The notes below the pieces were generated by a model, which was given only the letters and a program-made list of their open reading frames with translations, was not told the origin of the DNA and did not search any database. From NCBI GenBank assembly GCA_003164075.1, contig PLRZ01000057.1:1-9961 (forward strand): a DNA stretch of 9,961 bases, given 5' to 3'. The position numbers were made by a program, and so were the translations under genes. Shown here one piece after another: positions 1-5,876 of the stretch. The stretch is from Bryobacterales bacterium. GTDB lineage: Bacteria > Acidobacteriota > Terriglobia > Bryobacterales > Bryobacteraceae. Numbering within the stretch: the first letter of the stretch is position 1; each line of letters starts with the position of its first letter.

Positions 1-267
1 GTCCTCGACGAAGCCATGTCGAAGGCGGTCGCTGCTCGTGCAGGTGAGGCCTTGACTGCGGAGATGAGGGTGCGATTTCGCCGCCGGATCCAACCCGGGC
101 AGGAGTTTGACGTCCGAGGTTGGATTGTTGACCGCTCCAAACGGCGGATTCGCGCAGAGGCGACCGTTATCGGCACCGACGGCGAGGAATTCGCGCACGC
201 CTGGGGAACGTTCCTTGCCGTCACCGTGGAGCGACAGACAGCGGAGGTTGAAAACGATCCGAGATGA
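1..267 (+). CDS. Hotdog-fold thioesterase (PaaI-like), 3' part only
   Basis: The reading frame is open from the first base of the window, so the gene starts upstream; the ATG at 16 is internal. The fragment begins VLDEAMSKA, which fits the central helix of the PaaI/4HBT hotdog fold (consensus like LLDEAMG). It continues with an antiparallel sheet: a strand around AEMRVRFRRRIQPGQ, a strand around FDVRGWIVD, then a strand ending in EFAHAWGTFLAV, the usual end of the fold. Known family members hydrolyse acyl-CoA thioesters in the cytoplasm; the substrate cannot be read here. The last 15 or so residues are a charged tail. The stop overlaps the next start as ATGA (264-267), so the two genes are probably translationally coupled. 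The N-terminal third is outside the window. Confidence 0.7.
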   Translation, partial: VLDEAMSKAVAARAGEALTAEMRVRFRRRIQPGQEFDVRGWIVDRSKRRIRAEATVIGTDGEEFAHAWGTFLAVTVERQTAEVENDPR

Positions 268-725
268 AGGTCAGCCGCAATGATGTGATCGAGCGCATGG
301 TTGCAGTGCTCAACGGAGACATTCAGCGGGAGATTCGTATGGCTGATAGTTGCATCCGTGAAGCCGGCTACCTGCAGAGGGAATATCATCCCGTGGTACA
401 GCGACAAATGGCTTTGTGTGCGGCCGCAGCCCTAGCCAACGCTACGGCGCTAGCCGCTGAAGTTCTCGCGCTTGGAGGTGTTCCCTTAGATCCTGGAGGG
501 CCGTTGAAGGCGGGGGGACCCAACCCGCCGCCGGCGCGGAGCAATCCGGTGCGGGCTCGAGCCATGCTGAAACACTACCGGAGCCGACTCCGGATGGCGG
601 AGAGGCTGGGGCTGCTCCGGCTCCGGGAAGTTTTCCAGCAGATCGTCACTACGAAGGAATGGCATTTGGCCCATAGCGGGCTCGTTCAGGCCGGAGATCC
701 GGCCGGCAGATATTTGTATAGCTAA
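264..725 (+). CDS. Ferritin/bacterioferritin-like four-helix protein with degenerate metal site
   Basis: A 153-residue, mostly helical protein. The first 70 residues resemble the first two helices of bacterioferritin: DVIERMVAVLNGDI lines up with the start of helix A, and AAEVLALGGVP matches the end of helix B (family RILFLEGLP). A Pro/Gly-rich linker (about 75-95) precedes two more helices, ending with KEWHLAHSGL where bacterioferritins have the helix D E-x-x-H ligand motif. By hand alignment the ferroxidase ligands are mostly lost: the first Glu is Asp19, the helix B E-x-x-H is Ala/Asn, and the last E-x-x-H keeps only the His. It may therefore not oxidise iron in the usual way. It starts inside the thioesterase stop and is followed 21 bp later by the NifX-like gene, consistent with an iron- or cofactor-related operon. 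Assignment rests on fold-like pattern only. Confidence 0.45.
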   Translation: MKVSRNDVIERMVAVLNGDIQREIRMADSCIREAGYLQREYHPVVQRQMALCAAAALANATALAAEVLALGGVPLDPGGPLKAGGPNPPPARSNPVRARAMLKHYRSRLRMAERLGLLRLREVFQQIVTTKEWHLAHSGLVQAGDPAGRYLYS

Positions 726-746
726 CCGGGAACAGGAGAAAACAAC

Positions 747-1139
747 GTGAAGATTGCCGTACCGACAAATGATGGCTTATCGATTGCTGAACACTTCGGA
801 AGGAGCGCCGGTTTCCTGCTCTTCGAAACCGAGAACGGTCAGATCACTTCTCGCCAGATGAAAGAGAACACTGCCCAACATACACATGCACAGTCGAGCT
901 GCGGCAATCAAGCCGAGTCGGCGGGGGCACATGACCACACGACAATTGTGACCGCGCTCGCGGGATGCGACGTGGTGATCTGCGCCGGTATGGGCCGGCG
1001 AGCCGCCGATGCTCTTAAACAAGCTGGCGTACGCGAGGTGATCGTTACCAGGCCCGGTCCCGTCGAGGAGCCGGTCCAAGCCTATTTGAGAGGCGAGCTG
1101 ACCGGTACGAGTGAAAGCTTCTGTCAGTGCAGCCATTAG
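747..1139 (+). CDS. NifX/NifB-C-terminal family (dinitrogenase Fe-Mo cofactor biosynthesis-type) protein
   Basis: A 130-residue protein beginning MKIAVPTNDG, then EHFGRSAGFLLF, the usual opening of this family (PF02579-type fold). The second half has CDVVICAGMGRRAADALKQAGV and the ending sheet/helix up to VQAYLRGEL, so the domain is complete. The start is GTG at 747, supported by AGGAG at 734-738. Family members bind Fe-S or Fe-Mo cofactor precursors, but many occur outside nitrogen-fixation loci with unknown roles; no nif gene is visible here. Between residues 44 and 64 there is an insert rich in His and Cys (H45, H47, C52, H62, H64), and the protein ends with C126, C128 and H130, so several extra metal ligands are possible. 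The stop lies 10 bp before the next gene, implying one transcript. Confidence 0.8.
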   Translation: MKIAVPTNDGLSIAEHFGRSAGFLLFETENGQITSRQMKENTAQHTHAQSSCGNQAESAGAHDHTTIVTALAGCDVVICAGMGRRAADALKQAGVREVIVTRPGPVEEPVQAYLRGELTGTSESFCQCSH

Positions 1140-1149
1140 AGGTGAATCC

Positions 1150-2121
1150 ATGGGATCTTCAACCTCCGGGAACCTCATCGTTCCCGTGAAGAACCAATAT
1201 CCCGCTAACTCTCCGTGGACGCCGCTCGTTCCGATTCAGTTGTCGGCTAAAGCGCCGGTAATCTGGTGCAAACTTGAATTCCTCAATCCCAGCGGTTCCA
1301 CTAAAGACCGAATCGCGCGCTATATTCTCGGGAACGCGTTCCAGCGGGGGCAAGTGAAACCGGGCATCACCGTCATTGAGGCTTCCAGCGACTCCACCAG
1401 CATCTCGATGGCGCTGGTTTGCGCGCAACTCGGACTCCGATTCATCGCGGTGCTGCCCGAGGGTGTAAGCAACGAGCGTGGCCTCATGATTCGTGCGTAT
1501 GGAGGAACGATCCACTTCAGCAGCAAGGATGCCGGAATCCAGGGATGTATCCGCGAATCGGAACGGCTGGCCGCCGAAACCGGGGCCTTTCTGCCGCGCC
1601 AATTCTCCAACCCGGAAAACGTCGAAGCCCATCAATTCGGCACCGCGCGAGAGATTCTGGAACAAATCCCCGGGCACCTTGTCGATGCGATTGTCAGCGG
1701 CGTCGGAACGGGTGGCACGCTGATTGGTCTGATGCGGGGATGCAACAGCGACCGGCACGTGCAACGCGCGTTTCTTGCGCGCCCGGTAGACCTGGGCAGG
1801 ACACGGGAACAGGAGTGCTGCGGCTTCAGTTGCCGCATTCCGGGTGTAATGGAATGCGCATCGGGCCTGTTCCGGGAATCCGATTATCCGAACCTCAGCA
1901 CGATCGAAGTGTCCGATGAAGAGGCCATTGAAACAGCACGCGAGCTCATACGCCTGGGGTTTCCGGTCGGCCCGAGTTCGGGTCTGAACTATCGCGCGGC
2001 CATGATCGCCGCGCAAACTGTGTGGCCGGCCAAGATCGTGACTGTTTTCCCGGACCGGATGGAACGCTATTTCACCACCGACCTGTTTCGGCCCTTTGCG
2101 GGGCAATCGGCGAAGTCCTGA
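1150..2121 (+). CDS. PLP-dependent cysteine synthase/desulfhydrase family enzyme, atypical substrate loop
   Basis: A 323-residue fold-type II PLP enzyme. CKLEFLNPSGSTKDR (about 40-54) holds the Schiff-base lysine Lys52; GVGTGGT (184-190) is the phosphate-binding loop; GPSSG (274-278) is the C-terminal PLP ring contact. Canonical O-acetylserine sulfhydrylases have a TSGNTG loop after the lysine; here it is S-S-D-S-T-S (79-84), nearer the ASSGST form of Cds1-type cysteine desulfhydrase-like proteins, with Asp replacing the Gly. The central region (200-240) has a Cys pair (C223, C224) and IPGVMECASGLF in place of the usual sensing loop. The start is taken as ATG 1150 because AGAGGTGA lies just upstream; a GTG at 1111 in the same frame would overlap the preceding gene. 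The exact reaction (synthesis or breakdown of cysteine, or another beta-replacement) is not determined. Confidence 0.8.
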   Translation: MGSSTSGNLIVPVKNQYPANSPWTPLVPIQLSAKAPVIWCKLEFLNPSGSTKDRIARYILGNAFQRGQVKPGITVIEASSDSTSISMALVCAQLGLRFIAVLPEGVSNERGLMIRAYGGTIHFSSKDAGIQGCIRESERLAAETGAFLPRQFSNPENVEAHQFGTAREILEQIPGHLVDAIVSGVGTGGTLIGLMRGCNSDRHVQRAFLARPVDLGRTREQECCGFSCRIPGVMECASGLFRESDYPNLSTIEVSDEEAIETARELIRLGFPVGPSSGLNYRAAMIAAQTVWPAKIVTVFPDRMERYFTTDLFRPFAGQSAKS

Positions 2122-2138
2122 TTTGGTCGCCGGCCAAG

Positions 2139-2423
2139 TCAGACTTGCGAGGAGTTTTCTTGCGAGCCGTGCCGCTTGGCGAGCATCTTTTGGTACGCAC
2201 GCCGGAAACCGGCCATCACCTCCGGGGCGACCGGCGGGGCCGTGCGGCAGTCCCCATAGTCATGGCAGAGTTGTACACTACGTTTCAGGCTTTGGACGAA
2301 TTGGATACATTGAGGGCAGCCGCGCAAGTGCTCTTCCAATTCCTGGCACGTGGCAGGAGCCAGTTCCCAATCAAGGTACTCCGAAAGGAGCGCGAAGACA
2401 CGGCCGCAGTCGCTATCATTCAT
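2139..2423 (-). CDS. Soluble zinc-finger anti-sigma factor
   Basis: A 94-residue protein with the zinc anti-sigma (zf-HC2/ZAS) pattern: Cys6, then LLSEYLDWEL, then E-H32-L-R-G-C36-P-Q-C39, i.e. the H-x3-C-x2-C motif with the upstream Cys as fourth ligand. The second half is a helical charged tail; there is no transmembrane segment, so it acts in the cytoplasm rather than sensing across the membrane. Family knowledge: such proteins hold their cognate ECF sigma factor inactive and release it on redox or metal change. Its ATG overlaps the stop of the sigma gene as ATGA (2423-2420), and AGGAGG stands about 8 nt upstream, so the pair is translationally coupled. The stop is only 17 bp from the convergent stop of the plus-strand PLP enzyme gene. 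Confidence 0.85.
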   Translation of the reverse strand: MNDSDCGRVFALLSEYLDWELAPATCQELEEHLRGCPQCIQFVQSLKRSVQLCHDYGDCRTAPPVAPEVMAGFRRAYQKMLAKRHGSQENSSQV

Positions 2424-3037
2424 GCCTGACGTCCTCCTGTTGCGGTACGCAGATAGTGGTCCATGTATTGGCGAAGAGCCAGTCTTCCCCGATGCAAGCG
2501 CGTCTTGACCGCATCCGGCCTGATATCGAGGATTTCAGCGGTCTCCTCGGTCGTCAACTCCTCCACATCGCGCAGCAGGACAACGCTTCGATAAATCTCG
2601 GGTAACTCCTGGATCGATCGAGTCAATGCATACCGCAATTCGGTGTCGAGGAGGAGGTCTTCCGGCAGTGAGGTCCAGTCGGCGAGCTCAATTCCGGGCA
2701 TCTCGCCCTCACTGATCCTGGGCCTCAGGTCGTCCAGCGATAGTTCTACCTTGGGCGCGAAAACACTCTTCCTTCGCTTCATGAAGCACTCATTCTTCGC
2801 GATCCGGAAGACCCACGACTTCAGCCGACTCGGATCGCGAAGCTGGTCGATGCTCTCAAATACCTTTAGGAGGGTCTCCTGGGCAACCTCCTCCGCGTCT
2901 TCGCGATGGCCGCACATCAAAAAGCTATACTGCGAGAGTCTTGCGTGAAAGGCTTTTACAAATTGCGTGAAAGCATCTTCATCGCCAGCCAGCAGATTCA
3001 GCGCAAGCTCAGCGTCGGACTTTACTTCACCAGGCAC
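2420..3037 (-). CDS. ECF-type RNA polymerase sigma factor
   Basis: A 205-residue sigma-70 family protein with only regions 2 and 4. Region 2 runs from about residue 22 to 92 and includes HREDAEEVAQETLLKVFESI and RLKSWVFRIAKNECFMKRRK. Region 4 (about 135-195) includes LPEIYRSVVLLRDVEELTTEETAEIL and the helix-turn-helix DAVKTRLHRGRLALR. A variable acidic linker joins them. The start is GTG 3037; the only upstream in-frame extension is six codons after a stop with no better start, and no clear Shine-Dalgarno is visible. It sits directly upstream of its zinc anti-sigma factor, the standard arrangement. Target promoters cannot be read from the window, although auto-regulation is common for this class. 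Confidence 0.9.
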   Translation of the reverse strand: MPGEVKSDAELALNLLAGDEDAFTQFVKAFHARLSQYSFLMCGHREDAEEVAQETLLKVFESIDQLRDPSRLKSWVFRIAKNECFMKRRKSVFAPKVELSLDDLRPRISEGEMPGIELADWTSLPEDLLLDTELRYALTRSIQELPEIYRSVVLLRDVEELTTEETAEILDIRPDAVKTRLHRGRLALRQYMDHYLRTATGGRQA

Positions 3038-3131
3038 GCTAAGATCGTCCGCGATTCACGATCACTCTGTCGAGTACCGGCGGTGTTCCGGGATCTACTT
3101 CGCTATTGAAGATGCAAAAAACCGGCCACGG

Positions 3132-3169
3132 TGACAGATGGATCGAAGATTGTGAGCAGCGATCTGTCA
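3132..3169. repeat. 8-bp inverted repeat in the STAS-sigma gap
   Basis: TGACAGAT (3132-3139) and ATCTGTCA (3162-3169) are perfect inverted copies separated by 22 bp, in the 143-bp gap between the STAS gene stop and the sigma gene start, both on the minus strand. Just beyond it, on the minus strand, ACCG-TGGC-CGGT is followed by a T run (about 3115-3133), which could be a weak intrinsic terminator for the STAS gene. The longer repeat could be an operator upstream of the sigma gene. Neither reading is strong. Confidence 0.3.
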
Positions 3170-3180
3170 GCGACCGCTCG

Positions 3181-3561
3181 CTAGCCGGCCCAGGCCTTCA
3201 ACCGGGTTAATAAGCAGCCAAGCAGCATCGGAAGCAGCGGCAGACGAACTGAGTTGGCCTTGTACGTGGGCCTACCCGCAGGCAACTTCTCGATCCAGTC
3301 AAGCATCGGCGGATTCCCCTGGGCGCCGCTGACGAATTCAGCGCCGCTCTTCCGCAATCGTGAGAGCAGTTCGGCTGCTGTCGAGTCCAGCGACTTCACC
3401 TGGGAGACGTCCACAGTGAAATGCCGTCCGCCGATCGTTGACGCTGCCGTTTGCCAGCAAGATTCCACCTCCCGCGACTCTGCGGCGCCGAGGCAGCCCT
3501 CCAGTTTCAGTCGAAACTCATTTGAAGTGTCGTGAATGCCGACACGAAATTCGTCTCGCAT
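3181..3561 (-). CDS. STAS-domain protein (anti-sigma-factor-antagonist-like)
   Basis: A 126-residue protein whose first 95 residues match a STAS fold: FRVGIHDTSNEFRLKLEGCL (two strands), AAESREVESCW (helix), RHFTVDVSQVKSLDSTAAELLSRLRKSGAEF (central strand, loop, helix, strand). The loop reads K-S-L-D-S-T-A, so Asp-Ser occupies the position of the phosphorylatable Ser in SpoIIAA-type antagonists (typical V-x-x-I/L-D-S-x-G); whether it is phosphorylated is unknown. The tail after about residue 95 is basic and ends in a hydrophobic stretch (LPLLPMLLGCLL). ATG 3561 is chosen because the domain begins immediately after it and AGGACAG precedes it. In-frame alternatives are ATG 3585 (preceded by AAGGGGG) and ATG 3753 (preceded by AGAGGTGGAGGA), which would add 8 or 64 residues with no visible domain. 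Small STAS proteins of this kind are numerous in Acidobacteriota. Confidence 0.65.
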   Translation of the reverse strand: MRDEFRVGIHDTSNEFRLKLEGCLGAAESREVESCWQTAASTIGGRHFTVDVSQVKSLDSTAAELLSRLRKSGAEFVSGAQGNPPMLDWIEKLPAGRPTYKANSVRLPLLPMLLGCLLTRLKAWAG

Positions 3562-3830
3562 TCTGTCCTGCGGGCAGGTCCACATCACTTGCCCCCTTCG
3601 GATCGAATGGCCATGTTCACCTCCATCTCTCCAAGGCGCTTTATGAAGTGGAATAGCGAACGGCGGGTGCCGGATGTCCCGACAGTTCTGCCATCTGAGC
3701 GTTGGGCCAGCAAACACGTCGGACATCGATAGTGCCAGCAGTAGCTCTTTCATTCCTCCACCTCTGAAATGAGATGATGCAATTCTCATGCTTCCGGTGA
3801 CGGAATGGGAAGACGCCTCGCATGGAGCCC
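3562..3830 (-). other. Leader between LysR and STAS genes with two strong ribosome-binding sites
   Basis: This 269-bp stretch holds no clear domain-bearing gene, but on the minus strand it has two convincing translation starts. One is ATG 3753 after AGAGGTGGAGGA, in frame with the STAS gene and open throughout (MKELLLALSMSDVFAG at its start). The other is ATG 3614 after GGAGGTGAAC, in a different frame; it encodes nine residues (MAIRSEGGK) and ends TGATG, overlapping the alternative STAS start at 3585. Either the STAS protein has a longer N-terminus, or a short leader peptide couples to it, or these are remnants of a decayed small gene. Sequence alone does not choose. Confidence 0.3.
3769..3789. 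repeat. Small inverted repeat upstream of the 3753 start
   Basis: ATGAGA (3769-3774) and TCTCAT (3784-3789) are perfect inverted arms around a 9-bp AT-rich spacer. They lie about 15 bp upstream of the strongly ribosome-bound ATG 3753 on the minus strand and about 40 bp after the LysR stop. It could be an operator or a short mRNA hairpin; with six-base arms chance is a real possibility. Confidence 0.25.
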
Positions 3831-4721
3831 TCACTTTCCAGGTAGTTCCACACCACAAAACCGAAGAAATTCGCGCAAGCCCCGATCGACGTATTTCTGG
3901 CGATGAACCAATAGCGTGATCTGACGCCGCAGGTCGAGCCAGGACGCGTACACAAGGAGAAGCTGGCCGGATTTCAGCTCCGGTTCGACGGCCGACCGGG
4001 AAATGCAGCCCAATCCGGCGCCAGCCATGACAGCTCGCTTGACGGCGCCGATCCCCCCAAATTCGAGCGGAACATGAAGCGGGCGGAATCTGCCCTCGAT
4101 CGCTTCCTCGAAAACGGCGCGTGTACCGGACCCCTTTTCGCGCAACACCCACCGTGCATCGGCCAGCGCGGCTGCCGTGGCGCGGCGACCGGCGAGTGGG
4201 TGGCCCGGCGCGGCAATAATCGCAAGTCTATCCTCTCGCCAACGAAACGCCTCAATGTCGGGATGGCGGGAGAATCCCTCCACCCAGCCCGCGTCGCTTT
4301 CGAACTGCCGTACCGACGTCACAACATGCTCTGTGTTTCCAATAGCCAAATGGAAGTGAGCGTCCGGATGACGCCGGCTGAACCGGGCGATCGGGGAAGG
4401 CAGCATGTAGTTCCCGACGGTGAGGCTGGCGCAGAGCTTGAGGTTCAGCGGCCGGTGTCCAGCGCCGGCCGCAATGTCGCGAACCCTGTCCAGCACCTGG
4501 ATCGCCGCCGGCAACAGTTCGCGGCCCGCCGTGTTCCCGACAATCCGGCGGCCGTTCCTGTCAAAGAGCCGGCGCTGCAACTGGTTTTCGAGCTCCGCAA
4601 GCGCCTGGCTGGTGGCTGCCTGGGAAAGGCCGATGCGTTGCGCGGCCCCGGTAATGGTGCCTTCCTGATAGATGGCCGCGAAGATCTCCAACTGGCGTAG
4701 GGTGATCTGCATGGCTGCCAT
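3831..4721 (-). CDS. LysR-family transcriptional regulator (YeiE/CysB-like class)
   Basis: A 296-residue LysR regulator of normal length. The winged helix-turn-helix occupies about residues 5-64 (ITLRQLEIFAAIYQEGTIT, AAQRIGLSQAATSQALAELE, RRLFDRNGRR). The effector domain follows from about 90, with LKLCASLTVGNYMLP opening the first lobe, EDRLAIIAAPGHPLAG, and LREKGSGTRAVFEEAI, a motif common in the CbbR/YeiE/CysB side of the family. It is divergent from a YeiH-type transporter gene with an 86-bp gap, the arrangement seen for yeiE/yeiH in enterobacteria, where YeiE activates yeiH and has been linked to sulfite. ATG 4721 and ATG 4712 are both possible starts; neither has a good Shine-Dalgarno. 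Regulation of the adjacent transporter and of itself is inferred from the layout. Confidence 0.88.
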   Translation of the reverse strand: MAAMQITLRQLEIFAAIYQEGTITGAAQRIGLSQAATSQALAELENQLQRRLFDRNGRRIVGNTAGRELLPAAIQVLDRVRDIAAGAGHRPLNLKLCASLTVGNYMLPSPIARFSRRHPDAHFHLAIGNTEHVVTSVRQFESDAGWVEGFSRHPDIEAFRWREDRLAIIAAPGHPLAGRRATAAALADARWVLREKGSGTRAVFEEAIEGRFRPLHVPLEFGGIGAVKRAVMAGAGLGCISRSAVEPELKSGQLLLVYASWLDLRRQITLLVHRQKYVDRGLREFLRFCGVELPGK

Positions 4722-4745
4722 TGTAAATCGATTCAGCCGAATAGC

Positions 4746-4757
4746 AATATTGATATT
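4746..4757. promoter_or_regulatory. AT-rich palindrome in the lysR-yeiH divergent region (candidate LysR operator)
   Basis: AATAT-TG-ATATT is a perfect 5-bp inverted repeat with a 2-bp centre, midway in the divergent gap. On the minus strand TAATAT (4758-4753) within it would serve as a -10 box for the LysR gene, so binding here would suit auto-repression together with activation of the transporter gene, as is usual for LysR regulators. The surrounding 50 bp are far more AT-rich than the flanking genes. Confidence 0.4.
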
Positions 4758-4770
4758 ATCCGTTTTCTTT

Positions 4771-4809
4771 ATTTGGAAATTACGGTTAATCTCGGATCAG
4801 CTTCCAAAT
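4771..4809. promoter_or_regulatory. 8-bp inverted repeat overlapping the yeiH-like start codon
   Basis: ATTTGGAA (4771-4778) and TTCCAAAT (4802-4809) are perfect inverted arms 23 bp apart; the right arm covers the first two bases of the transporter start codon. It could be a second protein-binding site or an RNA hairpin that hides the start, which has only a weak ribosome-binding site. The left arm also contains its own small palindrome ATTT-GG-AAAT (4771-4780). Confidence 0.35.
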
Positions 4810-5812
4810 GTCTATTCCGAAAACATCCAGAGAACTCATCGCAGGTACGGCCCTGTGTCTGTCGGTTTCCTTGCTGGCATGGGCCGCCGCCACGCTCCCA
4901 TGGAATCATAAGCTGCAGCTCAGCGCGCTGACCCTGGCCATCCTTGCGGGAATGGCGGCGGGCAACGCCGTACCACGGGGTTTGCTGGAACGGCTCCATC
5001 CCGGTCTGCGCTTCAGTCAACAAAAACTGTTGCGGCTCGGCATCGTGCTTTATGGCATCCGGCTGACCGTGCACGATCTGTCGAACCTCGGCCCGCGTGC
5101 ACTCGCGTTCGATTTAGGTGTCATCGCCTGTGTGCTCCTGATCGGGTATTGGTTGGGCACGCGAGTATTCGGATTGGATGCGGACACGGCGCTGCTGGTG
5201 AGCGCGGGCAGCGGAATTTGTGGAGCGGCGGCCGTGCTGGCGACGGAACGCGTAATCGAAAGCGAATCCCACAAGGTCAGCGTTGCCGTGGCCACGGTGG
5301 TGGTGTTTGGAACCATCGCCATGTTCCTTTATCCCGTGCTCTATCCTTTGACTGGTTTCACCGAACGCCAGTTCGGCATCTACACCGGCGCCACCGTGCA
5401 TGAGGTTGCCCAGGCGCTGGCGGCTGGTCGCGCTGTCAGCCAGACGGCTAGCGACACGGCAGTCGTCACCAAGATGTTGCGCGTGCTGCTGCTCGCACCG
5501 GTGCTCGTAATCATCAGCCGTATACGGAGCCGCGGCGGAACAGGAGCGGCCCGGCCAATCAAATTTCCCTGGTTTGTGTTCTGGTTCGGCGCCGTGATCG
5601 TCGCACAGTCTCTCGTCACGCTGCCTCCGGTGGCGCGGAAGCATCTCATCGATTTCGATACGGTTCTATTGTCCAGCGCCATGTTCGCGCTCGGTACTGG
5701 AACCCGCTGGCATCAATTGAAACAGGCCGGCACACGGCCCCTGCTGCTGGCTGCCGTGATCTTCGGCGGCCTGGTTTCCGGGGGATGGCTGATCACGAAG
5801 TTCCTGGTGTGA
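4808..5812 (+). CDS. yeiH: YeiH/UPF0324 family membrane protein (putative sulfate/sulfite exporter)
   Basis: A 334-residue polytopic membrane protein with about nine or ten hydrophobic segments, close to the usual family length (about 340-350). Recognisable family features are GLRFSQQKLLRLGIVLYGIRLT (about 58-79), the SAGSGICGAAAV loop (about 131-142), GIYTGATVHEVAQALAAG (about 192-209) and the late SSAMFALGTGTRW motif. The family (PF03601) is annotated as a putative sulfate exporter, but its substrate is not firmly established. It lies divergent from a LysR regulator in a YeiE/YeiH arrangement, so induction by a sulfur oxyanion is a reasonable inference. ATG 4808 is the first start in frame after the regulatory gap; only GGA at about 4794 resembles a ribosome-binding site. 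Confidence 0.88.
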   Translation: MSIPKTSRELIAGTALCLSVSLLAWAAATLPWNHKLQLSALTLAILAGMAAGNAVPRGLLERLHPGLRFSQQKLLRLGIVLYGIRLTVHDLSNLGPRALAFDLGVIACVLLIGYWLGTRVFGLDADTALLVSAGSGICGAAAVLATERVIESESHKVSVAVATVVVFGTIAMFLYPVLYPLTGFTERQFGIYTGATVHEVAQALAAGRAVSQTASDTAVVTKMLRVLLLAPVLVIISRIRSRGGTGAARPIKFPWFVFWFGAVIVAQSLVTLPPVARKHLIDFDTVLLSSAMFALGTGTRWHQLKQAGTRPLLLAAVIFGGLVSGGWLITKFLV

Positions 5813-5876
5813 ACTGCAGAAGTCGGCCGCGCTTTCATATAAAATGCTATTTGATGGTGATCGGCAGGAGCTTTCT
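5813..5876 (+). promoter_or_regulatory. Gap before the methyltransferase gene with RBS and possible -10 box
   Basis: The 64-bp gap contains an AT-rich patch, CATATAAAAT (about 5836-5845), that could act as a -10 element, though no matching -35 hexamer is clear. AGGAG (5866-5870) stands six bases before ATG 5877 and decides that start over the in-frame ATG at 5844, which lacks a ribosome-binding site. Confidence 0.35.

Noticed and set aside
1159..2106. Long minus-strand frame of 315 codons opposite the PLP enzyme gene
   Set aside because: It is an antisense shadow of a well-recognised enzyme in GC-rich DNA; its translation shows no domain.
2119..2140. Possible bidirectional terminator between the convergent PLP enzyme and anti-sigma genes
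   Set aside because: Only a 4-bp TTGG/CCAA stem with mismatches and no T run on either strand.
3085..3089. GGAAC on the minus strand upstream of the sigma gene, resembling an ECF -35 element for auto-regulation
   Set aside because: No convincing -10 element (CGTC- or TCTGA-type) is found at 15-17 bp spacing; five bases alone are too common.
3181..4152. Single 323-codon minus-strand frame spanning the STAS gene and part of the LysR gene
   Set aside because: The first half is a shadow of the LysR coding sequence; only the STAS part has a recognisable fold.
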